The notes: a model not told the origin generated them from the sequence alone. 64,000 nt of DNA from Macrococcoides epidermidis (GCF_042659445.1 NZ_JBHSSR010000004.1); one strand, 5' to 3'. Positions 9,228 through 17,516 are shown, counted from the stretch's first letter. Numbers and translations are program-made.

Positions 9228-9842
9228 TTAAGATATCTCGATAATATTTTTCGCTATCAGAACTGCTACAGCAATAATTATGATGCTCGACACTTTATTA
9301 AGTATTAAGATGAATTTTCCTTCTTGATCGATGTTTCCGACAAGCTTTCCTATTAGACCTAGCGATATAAACCATATCCATGAAACAGAGATGGTTGTTA
9401 GAGTGAATGCTATTTTTTCAGCATGTTCGTACATTGCAGCATTTGTACCAATCACACCTATCGTATCCATGATGGCATGAGGATTTAATAAAGATACTGA
9501 AAGTGCAAAGCTAATTTGTTTCTTTGCAGACATGGGTGGACTATCAGCATTAGTACTTGGTGATTCATGCCATAGTGACCATGCCATATAAAGTAAGAAT
9601 ATGAAACCTATAGCATAGATAATGAGTTGAAGCGTTGGATATTGATTTAATAATAATGAAACACCAAAGACTGCAAGTAAGATGAGTAAAGTATCACAAA
9701 GCCCCGCTGTAACGATGACAGGTATGATTTTTTTAAAGCGTTTATGGTTTGCACCTTGATTGAAGACAAACACATTCTGTGCCCCGAGTGGCAATATTAA
9801 TCCGAATGCGAGTAAGAATCCGTGTAAAATCGATTGTATCAA
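9228..9842 (-). CDS. LysE/ArgO family amino-acid exporter
   Basis: The 204-residue protein has about six hydrophobic helices and the LysE signature near the N-terminus (LGLILPLGAQNVFVFNQG region) plus SLLNPHAIMDTIG in the middle. Members export basic amino acids such as lysine or arginine, or other small amino acids, by proton exchange. It starts with TTG, with AGGAGG 8 nt upstream. It is divergent from a MocR-type regulator, a common pairing in which the PLP-binding regulator controls the exporter. The substrate is not deducible. Confidence 0.88.
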   Translation of the reverse strand: MIQSILHGFLLAFGLILPLGAQNVFVFNQGANHKRFKKIIPVIVTAGLCDTLLILLAVFGVSLLLNQYPTLQLIIYAIGFIFLLYMAWSLWHESPSTNADSPPMSAKKQISFALSVSLLNPHAIMDTIGVIGTNAAMYEHAEKIAFTLTTISVSWIWFISLGLIGKLVGNIDQEGKFILILNKVSSIIIIAVAVLIAKNIIEIS

Positions 9843-9933
9843 TTGAATCTCCTCCTTTATGATAGTATAAAGAAAAAGTCATACGTTTAAATCCACCAGA
9901 TAAAAATAATAGGTCAACCAGGAGAAATTAAAT

Positions 9934-11361
9934 ATGAAAAAGCCGAAATATCAAGAAATTATTGATGATCTTATAAAGTCAATCAATGACGGCATCTTAG
10001 AAGCGGGTATGAAATTACCGTCTCAACGGGTATTAGCAGAGAAGTATGAAGTCAATAGAACAACAATAATTCATGTACTAGAAATATTAAAGAGTAAAGG
10101 TATTCTAGAAAGTAAAGAAAGAAAAGGAATCTATGTAGCAGATAATCAATGGAATACATATATTCAAAATAATATAAGCTGGCAAAGTTACATCGGTAAT
10201 AACGCATCGAAAAATAATCAATATTATATTCAAGAAATCAACCGTTGTGAGTTTATTGAAGGTATACAGAGACTTGGTACAGGAGAACTATCACCTCGTC
10301 TAATCCCGAATGAAATTCTGAAAAATATTATTACTGAAGATAATCGAAATCATTTAACAACAAATTACGAAGAACCTAAAGGTAATATTCATTTGAGAAA
10401 TCAAATTAAAGAATTTATGAGCAAACGTGGTATTGAATGTAATATTGAAGAAATATGTGTTACGTCTGGAGCATTACAAGGGTTGAAACTAATATCAGAT
10501 GGCTTATTGACGCCACAATCAAAAATACTCGTTGAAACACCTTCATATATTAACTCGATTAGAACGTGGCATGCTATACAGTCGAAACTAATTGTCTTAC
10601 CAATTGAATATATAAAAAATAATATTAATGCAATATTTAAAGAAGACGAAGATTATACCAACAGCATTTTGTACTGTAACCCGACATTACATAACCCGAC
10701 ATCGAATACATATACAGTAATTGAGAAAAATAAATTACTCGAACAAAGCAAAGAAAAAGGGATTCCGATTGTGGAAGATGATATATATAGCGAATTATGG
10801 TTTGGTAATGACATTCCAAAATCTCTAAAACAATTAGATAAGAATAACAATGTCATCTATATAGGCAGCCTGTCTAAAACAGTCAGTCCAGGATTAAGGA
10901 TAGGATGGATTATCGGGAATGAAAATGTAATTGAGCATTTAGCAGATTTGAAAATGCAGAATGATTATGGTGCAAGTTCTGTTTCTCAATTTATAGCTGC
11001 TAGATGGTTAGAGTCATATCATGAAGCGCATATTGATAGTTTGAAAACGGCACTACTTAAACGAAAAAATATAATGTGTGAAGTACTATATAAGCACTTT
11101 TCTGACATTGGATACTGGGATGAACCACAAGGGTCATTTTATATATGGTTTAAGTTTAGAAAGAAAATTAATATGAAGAAGCTATTTCAACTCGCTTTAG
11201 ATGAAAATATTTTGATTAACCCAGGAGAAATCTATTCTAATTCAGATAAAGATAAAATAAGATTTTCATATTCTTATATCGATGAAGAAATGATAGAACC
11301 TAGTATAAAGCGACTAAGAGAAATCATTGACCGTGAGAGGTTGATGGAATATCATAAATGA
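9934..11361 (+). CDS. MocR-type regulator (GntR wHTH fused to class I aminotransferase domain)
   Basis: Residues 1-70 form a GntR winged helix (LPSQRVLAEKYEVNRTTI). Residues about 100-470 form a fold-type I PLP domain; SLSKTVSPGLRIGW contains the probable PLP lysine at residue 315. MocR proteins are DNA-binding sensors of amino acids or vitamin B6 and are usually not active transaminases. The divergent LysE-type exporter is the likely target, and the 91-bp intergenic region would hold the operator. Length 475 residues is standard for the family. Confidence 0.9.
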   Translation: MKKPKYQEIIDDLIKSINDGILEAGMKLPSQRVLAEKYEVNRTTIIHVLEILKSKGILESKERKGIYVADNQWNTYIQNNISWQSYIGNNASKNNQYYIQEINRCEFIEGIQRLGTGELSPRLIPNEILKNIITEDNRNHLTTNYEEPKGNIHLRNQIKEFMSKRGIECNIEEICVTSGALQGLKLISDGLLTPQSKILVETPSYINSIRTWHAIQSKLIVLPIEYIKNNINAIFKEDEDYTNSILYCNPTLHNPTSNTYTVIEKNKLLEQSKEKGIPIVEDDIYSELWFGNDIPKSLKQLDKNNNVIYIGSLSKTVSPGLRIGWIIGNENVIEHLADLKMQNDYGASSVSQFIAARWLESYHEAHIDSLKTALLKRKNIMCEVLYKHFSDIGYWDEPQGSFYIWFKFRKKINMKKLFQLALDENILINPGEIYSNSDKDKIRFSYSYIDEEMIEPSIKRLREIIDRERLMEYHK

Positions 11362-11434
11362 CAATAATCTATTATGAAGCACGGTGTTATTGATGGTGTA
11401 GATCAAAATATTAATTTATGGAAAGACTATTATA

Positions 11435-11466
11435 AAGCATCCCCGAAAAACGGGGATAGCTTTATT
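11435..11466. terminator. Terminator between the MocR gene and the Cys-Cys miniprotein gene
   Basis: Stem ATCCCCG (11439-11445) / CGGGGAT (11451-11457) with AAAAA loop and flanking AAAGC/GCTTT pairing. A T-run follows on the plus strand and A/T-rich DNA on the other, so it can serve both convergent units. Confidence 0.85.
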
Positions 11467-11566
11467 TTTTATCTTTTTGATTTTCATTTTTCTTATCGTC
11501 TAAATTAACAACTTTTATATTACAGCATTTACTATCTTTCTTCTTAAATAAATCTTTAATCTTCAA
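11462..11566 (-). CDS. 34-residue Cys-Cys miniprotein of the permease operon
   Basis: A short frame begins at TTG (11564-11566) with GAGGTG 6-7 nt upstream and encodes a basic N-terminus (MKIKDLFKKKD), an adjacent pair of cysteines in SKCCNIKVV, and a very charged tail. It lies 14 nt after the permease stop codon on the same strand, just before the terminator. Short CC-containing peptides of this style commonly follow permeases of the FCSC type; a metalloid- or metal-delivery role is inference. It is below the usual length cutoff for gene callers. Confidence 0.6.
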   Translation of the reverse strand: MKIKDLFKKKDSKCCNIKVVNLDDKKNENQKDKK

Positions 11567-11580
11567 AACTGTCACCTCGC

Positions 11581-12489
11581 TTATTTAAAATTTAATAATA
11601 AAAACAAATATCCTGAGAAAGTAGCCATAATAAATACAGAAACAACAAATGCAATGACAAGTCTATTATGAAATATGCTCTTTAGCATTATCACTTCAGG
11701 TAAACTTGCACCGGCACCACCAATTAATAATGCCATCATTGGAGATAGAGGAAACCCTCCTGCTAATAGTGCGTTAGTAATTGGAAGCATCGTTGATAGC
11801 CTTATATACAAAGGAACACCGATGATTGCCGCAATGGGTATTACAATCCACTGGTTATAGTCACCTAAAGCTGTGAGAAGTGAAGTAGGTACAGCTTCTT
11901 TTATAATTGCACCGATTAAAGCCCCAACAATGATGTATGTGAATACAGATTTCATTAAATTTAACGTGTCAATAAATGCGACTTTGATATTAAGTGGAAT
12001 ATTCGTACGTCTTGAGGCATCTTCATGTAATTCAACGCCTTCAACAATTACGTTTTTTACGTATTTACTAAATTTGAGTTTGTCCAATACATATCCAATT
12101 AACATCGAGAATAAAAATGTCACAATCCCGTAAATTGCTGTCACTTTAAAACCATAAATATAATACATTAGACCAAGTATCCATGGATCAAGTAAAGGTG
12201 AAGAGAACAAGTATGTCATAACGATCTGAAAAGGAATTTTTCTATTAATCATCGTCACAAGCAATGGTATCGTAGAACATGAACAAAATGGGGTGATAAA
12301 TCCTAATAGTGCACCCGCAAAATTGCCCAATAACATATTGCGATCAGTCATAACTTTCTCCAGCTTACTAAATGGAATAAACGGTTCAAAGAAACTGATG
12401 ATAATCGAAATAATGAAGAATAATATAAGTAAATTTAGAGACAATGATAAGAATGATCCAAAAATGTCTTTTAATAATTCTATGTTCAT
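11581..12489 (-). CDS. Permease of the SO_0444/ArsP-like (DUF318) family
   Basis: A 302-residue, 8-10-helix membrane protein with the hallmark PFCSCSTIPL (Cys69 and Cys71) in the first repeat and PLYIRLSTMLP/GGAGASLPE in the second. The family exports organoarsenicals or thiophilic metals. I chose ATG 12489 because it forms an ATGA overlap with the stop of the upstream marR gene and lies 9 nt after AAGGA; ATG 12495 is the alternative. Operon order is marR, permease, Cys-Cys miniprotein. Confidence 0.82.
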   Translation of the reverse strand: MNIELLKDIFGSFLSLSLNLLILFFIISIIISFFEPFIPFSKLEKVMTDRNMLLGNFAGALLGFITPFCSCSTIPLLVTMINRKIPFQIVMTYLFSSPLLDPWILGLMYYIYGFKVTAIYGIVTFLFSMLIGYVLDKLKFSKYVKNVIVEGVELHEDASRRTNIPLNIKVAFIDTLNLMKSVFTYIIVGALIGAIIKEAVPTSLLTALGDYNQWIVIPIAAIIGVPLYIRLSTMLPITNALLAGGFPLSPMMALLIGGAGASLPEVIMLKSIFHNRLVIAFVVSVFIMATFSGYLFLLLNFK

Positions 12490-12941
12490 TGACATTCATC
12501 CTTATTGCATTGTTTATTGTTTACAAGTTGAATGGTTTCATCAAGTTTGTTCATGTAATAGAACAATGAATCTGTTTCTTCAGGTGTAAAATGCGATAAA
12601 ATTTGTTCTGCATAATCGTTCATCTCTTTATTAATATCGTTAAAGTTATCGAGACCATTAGTTGTTAATGATAATGTTACAGAGCGTCTGTCGTGAGTTT
12701 CGGTTTGTCTATCGACCAGTCCCTTTTCAACAAGAGACTGAACTGCACGACTGATACTAGCTTTCTCGGATGAAAGATTTTTAGCTACTTCATTTAGTGA
12801 AAGATTAGGGTTTTCACCGAGTTCAATCAATATATGACTCTGAAGGATGGGTAAACCACAACAGCTGATGCCGTCTTTTTCTATCTCAACTAATCCTCTG
12901 CTAACCGCACGACTTAATTTTCTAAACTGATGATTATTCAT
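12486..12941 (-). CDS. Cysteine-containing MarR-family repressor
   Basis: A 151-residue winged-helix protein: LSLNEVAKNLSSEKASISRAVQSL is the recognition region and DRRSVTLSLT the wing. Unusually it carries adjacent cysteines at 27-28 (ISCCGLP, before the dimerisation helix) and a C-terminal pair at 145 and 150 (CNKDEC). The Cys pattern, coupled to an FCSC permease, suggests direct sensing of a thiophilic metal(loid) (inference). AGGAGG lies 8 nt upstream of ATG 12941. A palindrome overlapping its own -35 element indicates autoregulation. Confidence 0.82.
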   Translation of the reverse strand: MNNHQFRKLSRAVSRGLVEIEKDGISCCGLPILQSHILIELGENPNLSLNEVAKNLSSEKASISRAVQSLVEKGLVDRQTETHDRRSVTLSLTTNGLDNFNDINKEMNDYAEQILSHFTPEETDSLFYYMNKLDETIQLVNNKQCNKDECQ

Positions 12942-12961
12942 AAGATCAACCTCCTGAATCA

Positions 12962-12993
12962 AGAATAAAATAATTAGTTGATAATGTCAACTA
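12962..12993 (-). promoter_or_regulatory. marR-permease promoter with operator palindrome
   Basis: On the minus strand TTGACA (12985-12990) and TATTCT (12962-12967) are 17 bp apart. The -35 is embedded in the perfect inverted repeat TAGTTGA-N5-TCAACTA (12975-12993), a good MarR operator position for repression by occlusion. Confidence 0.7.
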
Positions 12994-13062
12994 TTGATAT
13001 AAACAATTTTATTTCCACTTTTCAATTATGATATAATTTTAAAAAAATAGGAGGCGAGTAAG

Positions 13063-13440
13063 ATGCATTACACATGCGCAAATTTAGTACATATGAAAGA
13101 CGGGAAGTTGCTGCTCGTTAAAGTAAGAGAGAATGAGCATTACTATTTACCAGGAGGGAAAATTGAAACAGGCGAAGATGACCGTACTTCATTAGAAAGA
13201 GAGTTGCGAGAAGAGTTGAGTTTACAACTTGATAAAGAAAACATGCTGTACTTATATACCGTAATTGGTCCAGCATATCCGGATACAGATAAAACAGTGG
13301 AATTACGTTGTTATCGTTATGCTGATGATATTGGGGAGATTCAGAAGAATAGCGAAATTGCTGATGTGAAGTATATAGATATTAATGAAAAAGAAAAAAT
13401 TGCACCTGCAGTGATCAAGTTGATTGAAGAGTACTTATAA
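13063..13440 (+). CDS. NUDIX hydrolase
   Basis: The 125-residue protein contains a Nudix box in GGKIETGEDDRTSLERELRE..., matching Gx5Ex7REUxEE. It would hydrolyse a nucleoside diphosphate-linked substrate; which one is not readable. An RBS (GGAGG) precedes ATG 13063. The following gene starts 19 nt after its stop codon, so the two are probably cotranscribed. Confidence 0.88.
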   Translation: MHYTCANLVHMKDGKLLLVKVRENEHYYLPGGKIETGEDDRTSLERELREELSLQLDKENMLYLYTVIGPAYPDTDKTVELRCYRYADDIGEIQKNSEIADVKYIDINEKEKIAPAVIKLIEEYL

Positions 13441-13459
13441 AATATTTCGGAGGGACATC

Positions 13460-13954
13460 ATGACTTATGAAGAAATGTTCAAACGTTATAACAAGATGAG
13501 ACGGTTATCTAATGATAGAGACAATATTGAAGCACTGCTGAAACAATATAAGGCGTATGAAATACCAGTTCGTTCAATTCATCAAGATGATTATCGCAAT
13601 GATGAAGAAGTTGACCCGCAGTATATTTATAAACTATTTCATATTAGCGATAAACATGCACTTAATAAAATCATAGATGCTGGATATAAAAATAAAGGAG
13701 AAGATACATACTCTAAAGAATCTGAACTTTCTTATCGTTCGCTCATCGGAAGACATAATTCTGGCAGAGGGGTATCTATCGTATTAGAATCAAAAGATGG
13801 AAAAAAGGTATCAAATTTTAAAGTTTATGGACAAGCTCAGAAATTAAGTGAATTGTTACTTTGCTACATTCCTTTTGAAGCGATGACGGAAGATATTCAA
13901 AGTTCTGATTTTCAATATTTTTTGGATTGTTTAGATGGAAATGGCTTTTTATAA
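13460..13954 (+). CDS. Hypothetical cytosolic protein
   Basis: A 164-residue acidic soluble protein that I do not recognise. No membrane segment, signal peptide or familiar motif is visible; the N-terminal third looks helical and polar. CGGAGGG precedes ATG 13460, and 19 nt separate it from the NUDIX gene. The segment HISDKHALNKIIDAG followed by SGRGVSIVLES has the look of an RNA- or nucleotide-binding fold, but that is only an impression. Confidence 0.65.
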   Translation: MTYEEMFKRYNKMRRLSNDRDNIEALLKQYKAYEIPVRSIHQDDYRNDEEVDPQYIYKLFHISDKHALNKIIDAGYKNKGEDTYSKESELSYRSLIGRHNSGRGVSIVLESKDGKKVSNFKVYGQAQKLSELLLCYIPFEAMTEDIQSSDFQYFLDCLDGNGFL

Positions 13955-13960
13955 AATAAA

Positions 13961-14112
13961 GGTGTCGAACTATGAAAAAGTCCGCCACCTAGGTCAAGTG
14001 GATGAGGTCAATAATAGCTGTAGGTGTCGAACTATGAAAAAGTCCGCCACCTAGGCCAAGTGGATGAGGTCAATAATAGCTGTAGGTGTCGAACTATGAA
14101 AAAGTCCGCCAT
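13961..14112. repeat. 62-bp tandem repeat, 2.4 copies
   Basis: Units begin at 13961, 14023 and 14085 with GGTGTCGAACTATGAAAAAG; the third copy breaks off near 14112. The first two are nearly identical (one G/A or T/C-type change in the middle). Within each unit AGGTGTCGAAC and GTCCGCCACCT can pair imperfectly (9 of 11) around a short loop, so each unit contains a terminator-like hairpin. The array separates a plus-strand gene from a minus-strand gene end. Confidence 0.9.
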
Positions 14113-14133
14113 CTACACTCCCAATCTACATTA

Positions 14134-14676
14134 CTATTCCTTCACTGTCACCACGCCATTTTTAATATGCACGGTATCGCCACTTTCGATGCGATCGTAT
14201 ATTTCTTTCGACACGACATATAATCGTTCTCTTCCATTTCGCTTAACGCTTATCGTATATGCTTTACGGTTACCGAGTTGTTGTCTGATTAAAGCTTGCT
14301 GTCTTTGCACGTTTGAAGAATGTCCGTACATAGCACCGTAAAATATTTGATTGTTTACAAACTGATTATGTGCCGTCTGGTACTTCAATGGATGTGTCAT
14401 TTTGTTGCGTACAGGTGGTGTAAGTGTTACCGCATTTGCTTTTGCACGCTGTAAGTTTTGTGATGAATTCATACGTGACGTATTATTCATTCGACTCATA
14501 GTATTGATACGTGATGCGTTTACTGCAGCACTCGATGTAGTAGATGATCGTGCTGAACTACTCGAACTGGTACTTGATGAGCTCGAACTTGACGAACTTT
14601 GTGTACCGCCAGCATCAGTTGTTTCTGGTATCATAAGTAGCAATAATAATATTCCGCATATTTTTAAAGTTTTCAT
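14134..14676 (-). CDS. Secreted poly-serine protein, unknown function
   Basis: A 180-residue protein with a signal peptide (MKTLKICGILLLLLMIPETTDA), then about 30 residues almost entirely Ser/Thr, an Asn/Arg/Met-rich linker, and a C-terminal 70-residue region ending in a short predicted beta segment (YVVSKEIYDRIESGDTVHI). No lipobox or LPxTG is present. It follows a lipoprotein gene by 6 nt, so the two are cotranscribed and may work together at the cell surface. I do not recognise the family. Confidence 0.7.
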   Translation of the reverse strand: MKTLKICGILLLLLMIPETTDAGGTQSSSSSSSSSTSSSSSARSSTTSSAAVNASRINTMSRMNNTSRMNSSQNLQRAKANAVTLTPPVRNKMTHPLKYQTAHNQFVNNQIFYGAMYGHSSNVQRQQALIRQQLGNRKAYTISVKRNGRERLYVVSKEIYDRIESGDTVHIKNGVVTVKE

Positions 14677-14682
14677 ATTGAT

Positions 14683-15051
14683 CTACTCCACAACAGATTT
14701 CTTCTCGACTTTAGCATCAAATTCACCTTCATTATCAAAGATGATATATGGCTGCCTGAAAATATGAACATCATTTTTCTTAATTAATATATATGGTTTA
14801 GCACTTTCATCTTTAAGAATGTGCTCTGTAACATTTTCTGTATCAAATCGTTCAGACTTTAACTTCTTATTATCCTTATATCCTACTTCCATAGACATCT
14901 TGCTTTCATTACCATTGTTCAATACTTCAGCATATACGAGATCATATTTCTTAACATCTTTATCAGTTGCGTCAGGCGCTTCATTCTCTTTGGCATTCCC
15001 GCAAGCTGCAAGCATTACAGTGCACAACATCATTAAACATAGTTTTTTCAT
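14683..15051 (-). CDS. Small lipoprotein, unknown function
   Basis: A 122-residue protein with a lipoprotein signal peptide and lipobox LAAC (Cys17). The mature part is Lys/Asp/Glu-rich and beta-like (FRQPYIIFDNEGEFD). It is the first gene of a two-gene unit with the poly-serine protein. An RBS (AAGGAG) precedes the ATG. Function not recognised. Confidence 0.75.
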   Translation of the reverse strand: MKKLCLMMLCTVMLAACGNAKENEAPDATDKDVKKYDLVYAEVLNNGNESKMSMEVGYKDNKKLKSERFDTENVTEHILKDESAKPYILIKKNDVHIFRQPYIIFDNEGEFDAKVEKKSVVE

Positions 15052-15146
15052 GGTACGTCTCCTTTTTACTATTTTATTCCAATAATGTCATGGTATCATT
15101 AATGTAAGCGAAATAAAAGTTAAGATATAGTAAAGTAGGTGAGTAT

Positions 15147-15905
15147 TTGGTACACCAACAATTCAAAAAAATTATCACAATTATGTTCATAATATTTTTC
15201 CTGTTTATATTATGGGCGGTATTAGAGTATGTTTATAATCATAAGTTAAATGCCTTATTTATAGGATTATCAAGCATTATATATTTGATTATTGCTATCA
15301 TCTATATAAAAAAATACAAGCATTCCACGATTGAACATAAAGCAATCGTTACGGATGATATTGTAAAATACAAAAAATTTGTAATAACAAGTGAAGTGTC
15401 TTTCAATCAACAATTATTAATCTATAGTGAAGACGGTAAGTTTTTAGGTAGATGTAAATCATTGAATACAATTAAATCATTTATAATAACAACTTTTATT
15501 AGTAATAAAGGACTAGTGCCAGGTGAATACGTATTAATAGATGCAGAACAAAATGAAATATTGCGAGCTTATGTGAAAGGATTCCTACATCCTAAAGTAA
15601 AGATAATCGTTCAGAATAAGGAAATTGCAGTAATTAAACAGAAGTTATTTAATGCAGCGATGAGTTTCGTTTATGAAATAAATACTAATGATGAAAAACA
15701 TGTAATTAAGTCAGAAGTATTGACCAATGACCTTTACTTAGAAGATGTCTTTAAAATAAGTGAGACAAAAGTACCATTGCAGCATACTGAGAAATTTCAA
15801 GAGGTTGCGATGAACACTTATGAAATTTTTCATGATCTAAATAGTGATAAAGGTAAAATAGGATTAATAACGATGTGTATTCATAAAATATTAACAGGAA
15901 GATAG
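15147..15905 (+). CDS. Membrane protein with two N-terminal helices, unknown function
   Basis: The 252-residue product begins at TTG 15147, 5 nt after AGGTG. Residues about 8-28 and 35-52 are membrane helices; the remaining 200 residues look like a beta-rich cytoplasmic domain with repeated short strands (LIYSEDGKFLGRC, EYVLIDAEQNEILRAY), reminiscent of tubby-like/LURP folds, although this is only a resemblance. It is divergent from the lipoprotein gene. No operon partner. Confidence 0.65.
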   Translation: MVHQQFKKIITIMFIIFFLFILWAVLEYVYNHKLNALFIGLSSIIYLIIAIIYIKKYKHSTIEHKAIVTDDIVKYKKFVITSEVSFNQQLLIYSEDGKFLGRCKSLNTIKSFIITTFISNKGLVPGEYVLIDAEQNEILRAYVKGFLHPKVKIIVQNKEIAVIKQKLFNAAMSFVYEINTNDEKHVIKSEVLTNDLYLEDVFKISETKVPLQHTEKFQEVAMNTYEIFHDLNSDKGKIGLITMCIHKILTGR

Positions 15906-15992
15906 AAGGGTTTTATGTAAGCAATACTATCATATAATCAAACCTCAGGATCTTATCAAGAGTAAATTACAAAAGAATCATTTAAATCAATA

Positions 15993-16090
15993 CTTTCACT
16001 TTGAATACATGTATTTGAAGTGAAAGGTAATTATTTCAAAAATAGTAAAACCTGTATCTTAAATTACTTAATAGTAACATAAGATACAGG
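15993..16090. terminator. Two hairpins in the 235-bp gap after the membrane-protein gene
   Basis: Hairpin one (15993-16026) pairs CTTTCACTT with AAGTGAAAG around a near-palindromic AATACATGTATT. Hairpin two pairs CCTGTATCTTA (16051-16061) with TAAGATACAGG (16080-16090), followed by a weak T-rich tract. They probably terminate the converging transcripts. No gene is seen in the gap. Confidence 0.55.
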
Positions 16091-16140
16091 CTGATTTTTA
16101 TTCATTGCTATTTAACTAAAGCACCCGTTAGTGAAAATAT

Positions 16141-16311
16141 TTATCGGTTTTTGCCACAACCTTCTTTCTTTGATTCTTTGCCTGAAAACACTATACCAAA
16201 TATACTGCCCGTTCCTATTCCAAAAGCCACCGAAACACCTATATTATCAAATATCAACAATCCAATAACTGTCATTATCATGATAAATACAATACTTTTA
16301 CTTGTATTCAT
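16141..16311 (-). CDS. Small glycine-rich membrane protein
   Basis: A 56-residue protein with two hydrophobic segments; the second (GVSVAFGIGTGSIFGIVF) is Gly-rich. It ends in a basic, Cys-containing tail (KKEGCGKNR). AAGGAG precedes ATG 16311 at 11 nt; an upstream in-frame GTG overlaps the RBS. Function unknown. Confidence 0.55.
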   Translation of the reverse strand: MNTSKSIVFIMIMTVIGLLIFDNIGVSVAFGIGTGSIFGIVFSGKESKKEGCGKNR

Positions 16312-16426
16312 TACTAAAATCACTCCTTTTCATTTTATATCCTAAACCAACGTAAATTCCCTTGAAATCATCAAATTCAATGTGGGAAAGCAACTTTACG
16401 TTAAACCACATCAGTAAAAATTACGA

Positions 16427-16652
16427 TTAGGAAAGTTCTTTTTGAACTTTTTGACGATAGGCTTCATCACTAAGTAATTTTGGCTCGAAGGAATTTAAAT
16501 TATGACTGAGTAGAATCTGTTGCCAAATGTTCAAATCATTTGTGAGAAGAACTATTTCTATTTTATTGCCATTATAATCTTCTGCATACATTGCATCATT
16601 TAGGATGAATGCTGGCGATTCACCTTTTCCACATTTATCTGTGTTAATATCT
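16427..16652 (-). pseudogene. Possible gene remnant without a start codon
   Basis: A minus-strand frame of about 74 codons runs from an upstream stop to TAA at 16427-16429 and reads as a credible protein end (segments KCGKGESPAFILND, IVLLTNDLNIWQQILL). It has no good start or RBS and overlaps the end of the adjacent membrane-protein gene in another frame. It is probably the C-terminus of a lost gene. I do not recognise the family. Confidence 0.35.
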
Positions 16653-16946
16653 TCTTTTTAATACCGTTAGGATACTAGCATGAAGAATCATTAAACCTGT
16701 AATTAAAAACCAAATGGCTAATTTATATGTTTCATAGTCCAGATGACTAATGAACTGATCATATAATTCAATTAAAAACCATCCAAGAGGTATTAACGGA
16801 AAAACAAGACCATAAGATTTATTTGAAATACTTTGTCCACGTTCATCTTTATTCTCTTCTCCCATTTCGAATTTTAAAGAAATAAACACTGCAACAAAGA
16901 ATATTAATACATATACAACACGTAAGATGGCTAGGAAAATATCCAT
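16644..16946 (-). CDS. DUF2178-like three-helix membrane protein of an XRE module
   Basis: A 100-residue protein with three hydrophobic helices and a cytoplasmic loop EENKDERGQSI resembling the DER motif of DUF2178-type proteins. GGAGG is followed by ATG 16946. It begins 2 nt after the XRE regulator stop, so the two are translationally coupled. Comparable regulator/membrane pairs occur at 18768 and 51523. A role as a membrane sensor or regulator antagonist is inference. Confidence 0.68.
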   Translation of the reverse strand: MDIFLAILRVVYVLIFFVAVFISLKFEMGEENKDERGQSISNKSYGLVFPLIPLGWFLIELYDQFISHLDYETYKLAIWFLITGLMILHASILTVLKRRY

Positions 16947-16948
16947 AT

Positions 16949-17179
16949 TTATTTCTCCTCCTCTATTTCATACTGAAAAACATCGTGTAAATCTACACCA
17001 AATAGAAGTGCAATATCGAATGCTAACTTCAAGGATGGATTGTATCTATTTTTTTCTAGGGATATAATGGTCTGCCTACTGACATCTAATTTATCAGCGA
17101 CTTCTCGTTGTGATAAGCCTCTTTCAGCTCTTAATACAACAATTCTATTTTGAATTTTTCTATTGTTATTTAATGGCAC
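16949..17179 (-). CDS. XRE-family HTH regulator (YozG/YgzD-like)
   Basis: A 76-residue single-domain Cro/CI-type protein: LSQREVADKLDVSRQTIISLEKNRYNPSL is the helix-turn-helix. The GTG at 17179 has AGGTG 7 nt upstream and is preferred over TTG 17185. It sits just downstream of a 28-bp perfect inverted repeat, the probable autoregulatory operator, and is coupled to a membrane protein. Confidence 0.85.
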   Translation of the reverse strand: MPLNNNRKIQNRIVVLRAERGLSQREVADKLDVSRQTIISLEKNRYNPSLKLAFDIALLFGVDLHDVFQYEIEEEK

Positions 17180-17202
17180 CTTCAATCACCTCTTATACTA
17201 TG

Positions 17203-17266
17203 ATGGTAAAATATTTATTACTAAAAGTAAAGTATTTTTTACTTTTAGTAATAAATATTTTACCAT
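17203..17266. promoter_or_regulatory. 28-bp perfect inverted repeat, candidate XRE operator
   Basis: Arms 17203-17230 and 17239-17266 are exact reverse complements with an 8-bp centre. Each arm contains the 13-bp palindrome TTACTAAAAGTAA, giving two stacked binding sites in front of the XRE gene. The remaining bases to 17516 (about 250) show no gene or further signal that I can support. Confidence 0.75.
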
Positions 17267-17516
17267 AAATTTTCAAGTTGAACACAGGTAATTGATTTTA
17301 AGATTAGAATGTTAATAAACAACTAATCATAAAATTGAAGTAAAACTATTTCATGCTTTAGAATAGATATAATGGATACGGCTTATTCTCCACTTCTATC
17401 CTTTGAACCCTCACACGTTCCCTCCTCTTTAAACACTTTAAGTACTATTATTTATTATACTATGGTTAACTATTTTCACTGAATATATGGTATATTTTTC
17501 AAAAAGGGGTGGGGAT

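Noticed and set aside
11385..11466. Short plus-strand frame starting MKHGVIDGVDQNINLW
   Set aside because: It runs into the terminator hairpin, has a poor RBS and follows the MocR stop; likely chance.
13961..14112. CRISPR array or insertion-sequence end
   Set aside because: Two whole 62-bp copies and a partial copy without spacers; no transposase frame or terminal repeats.
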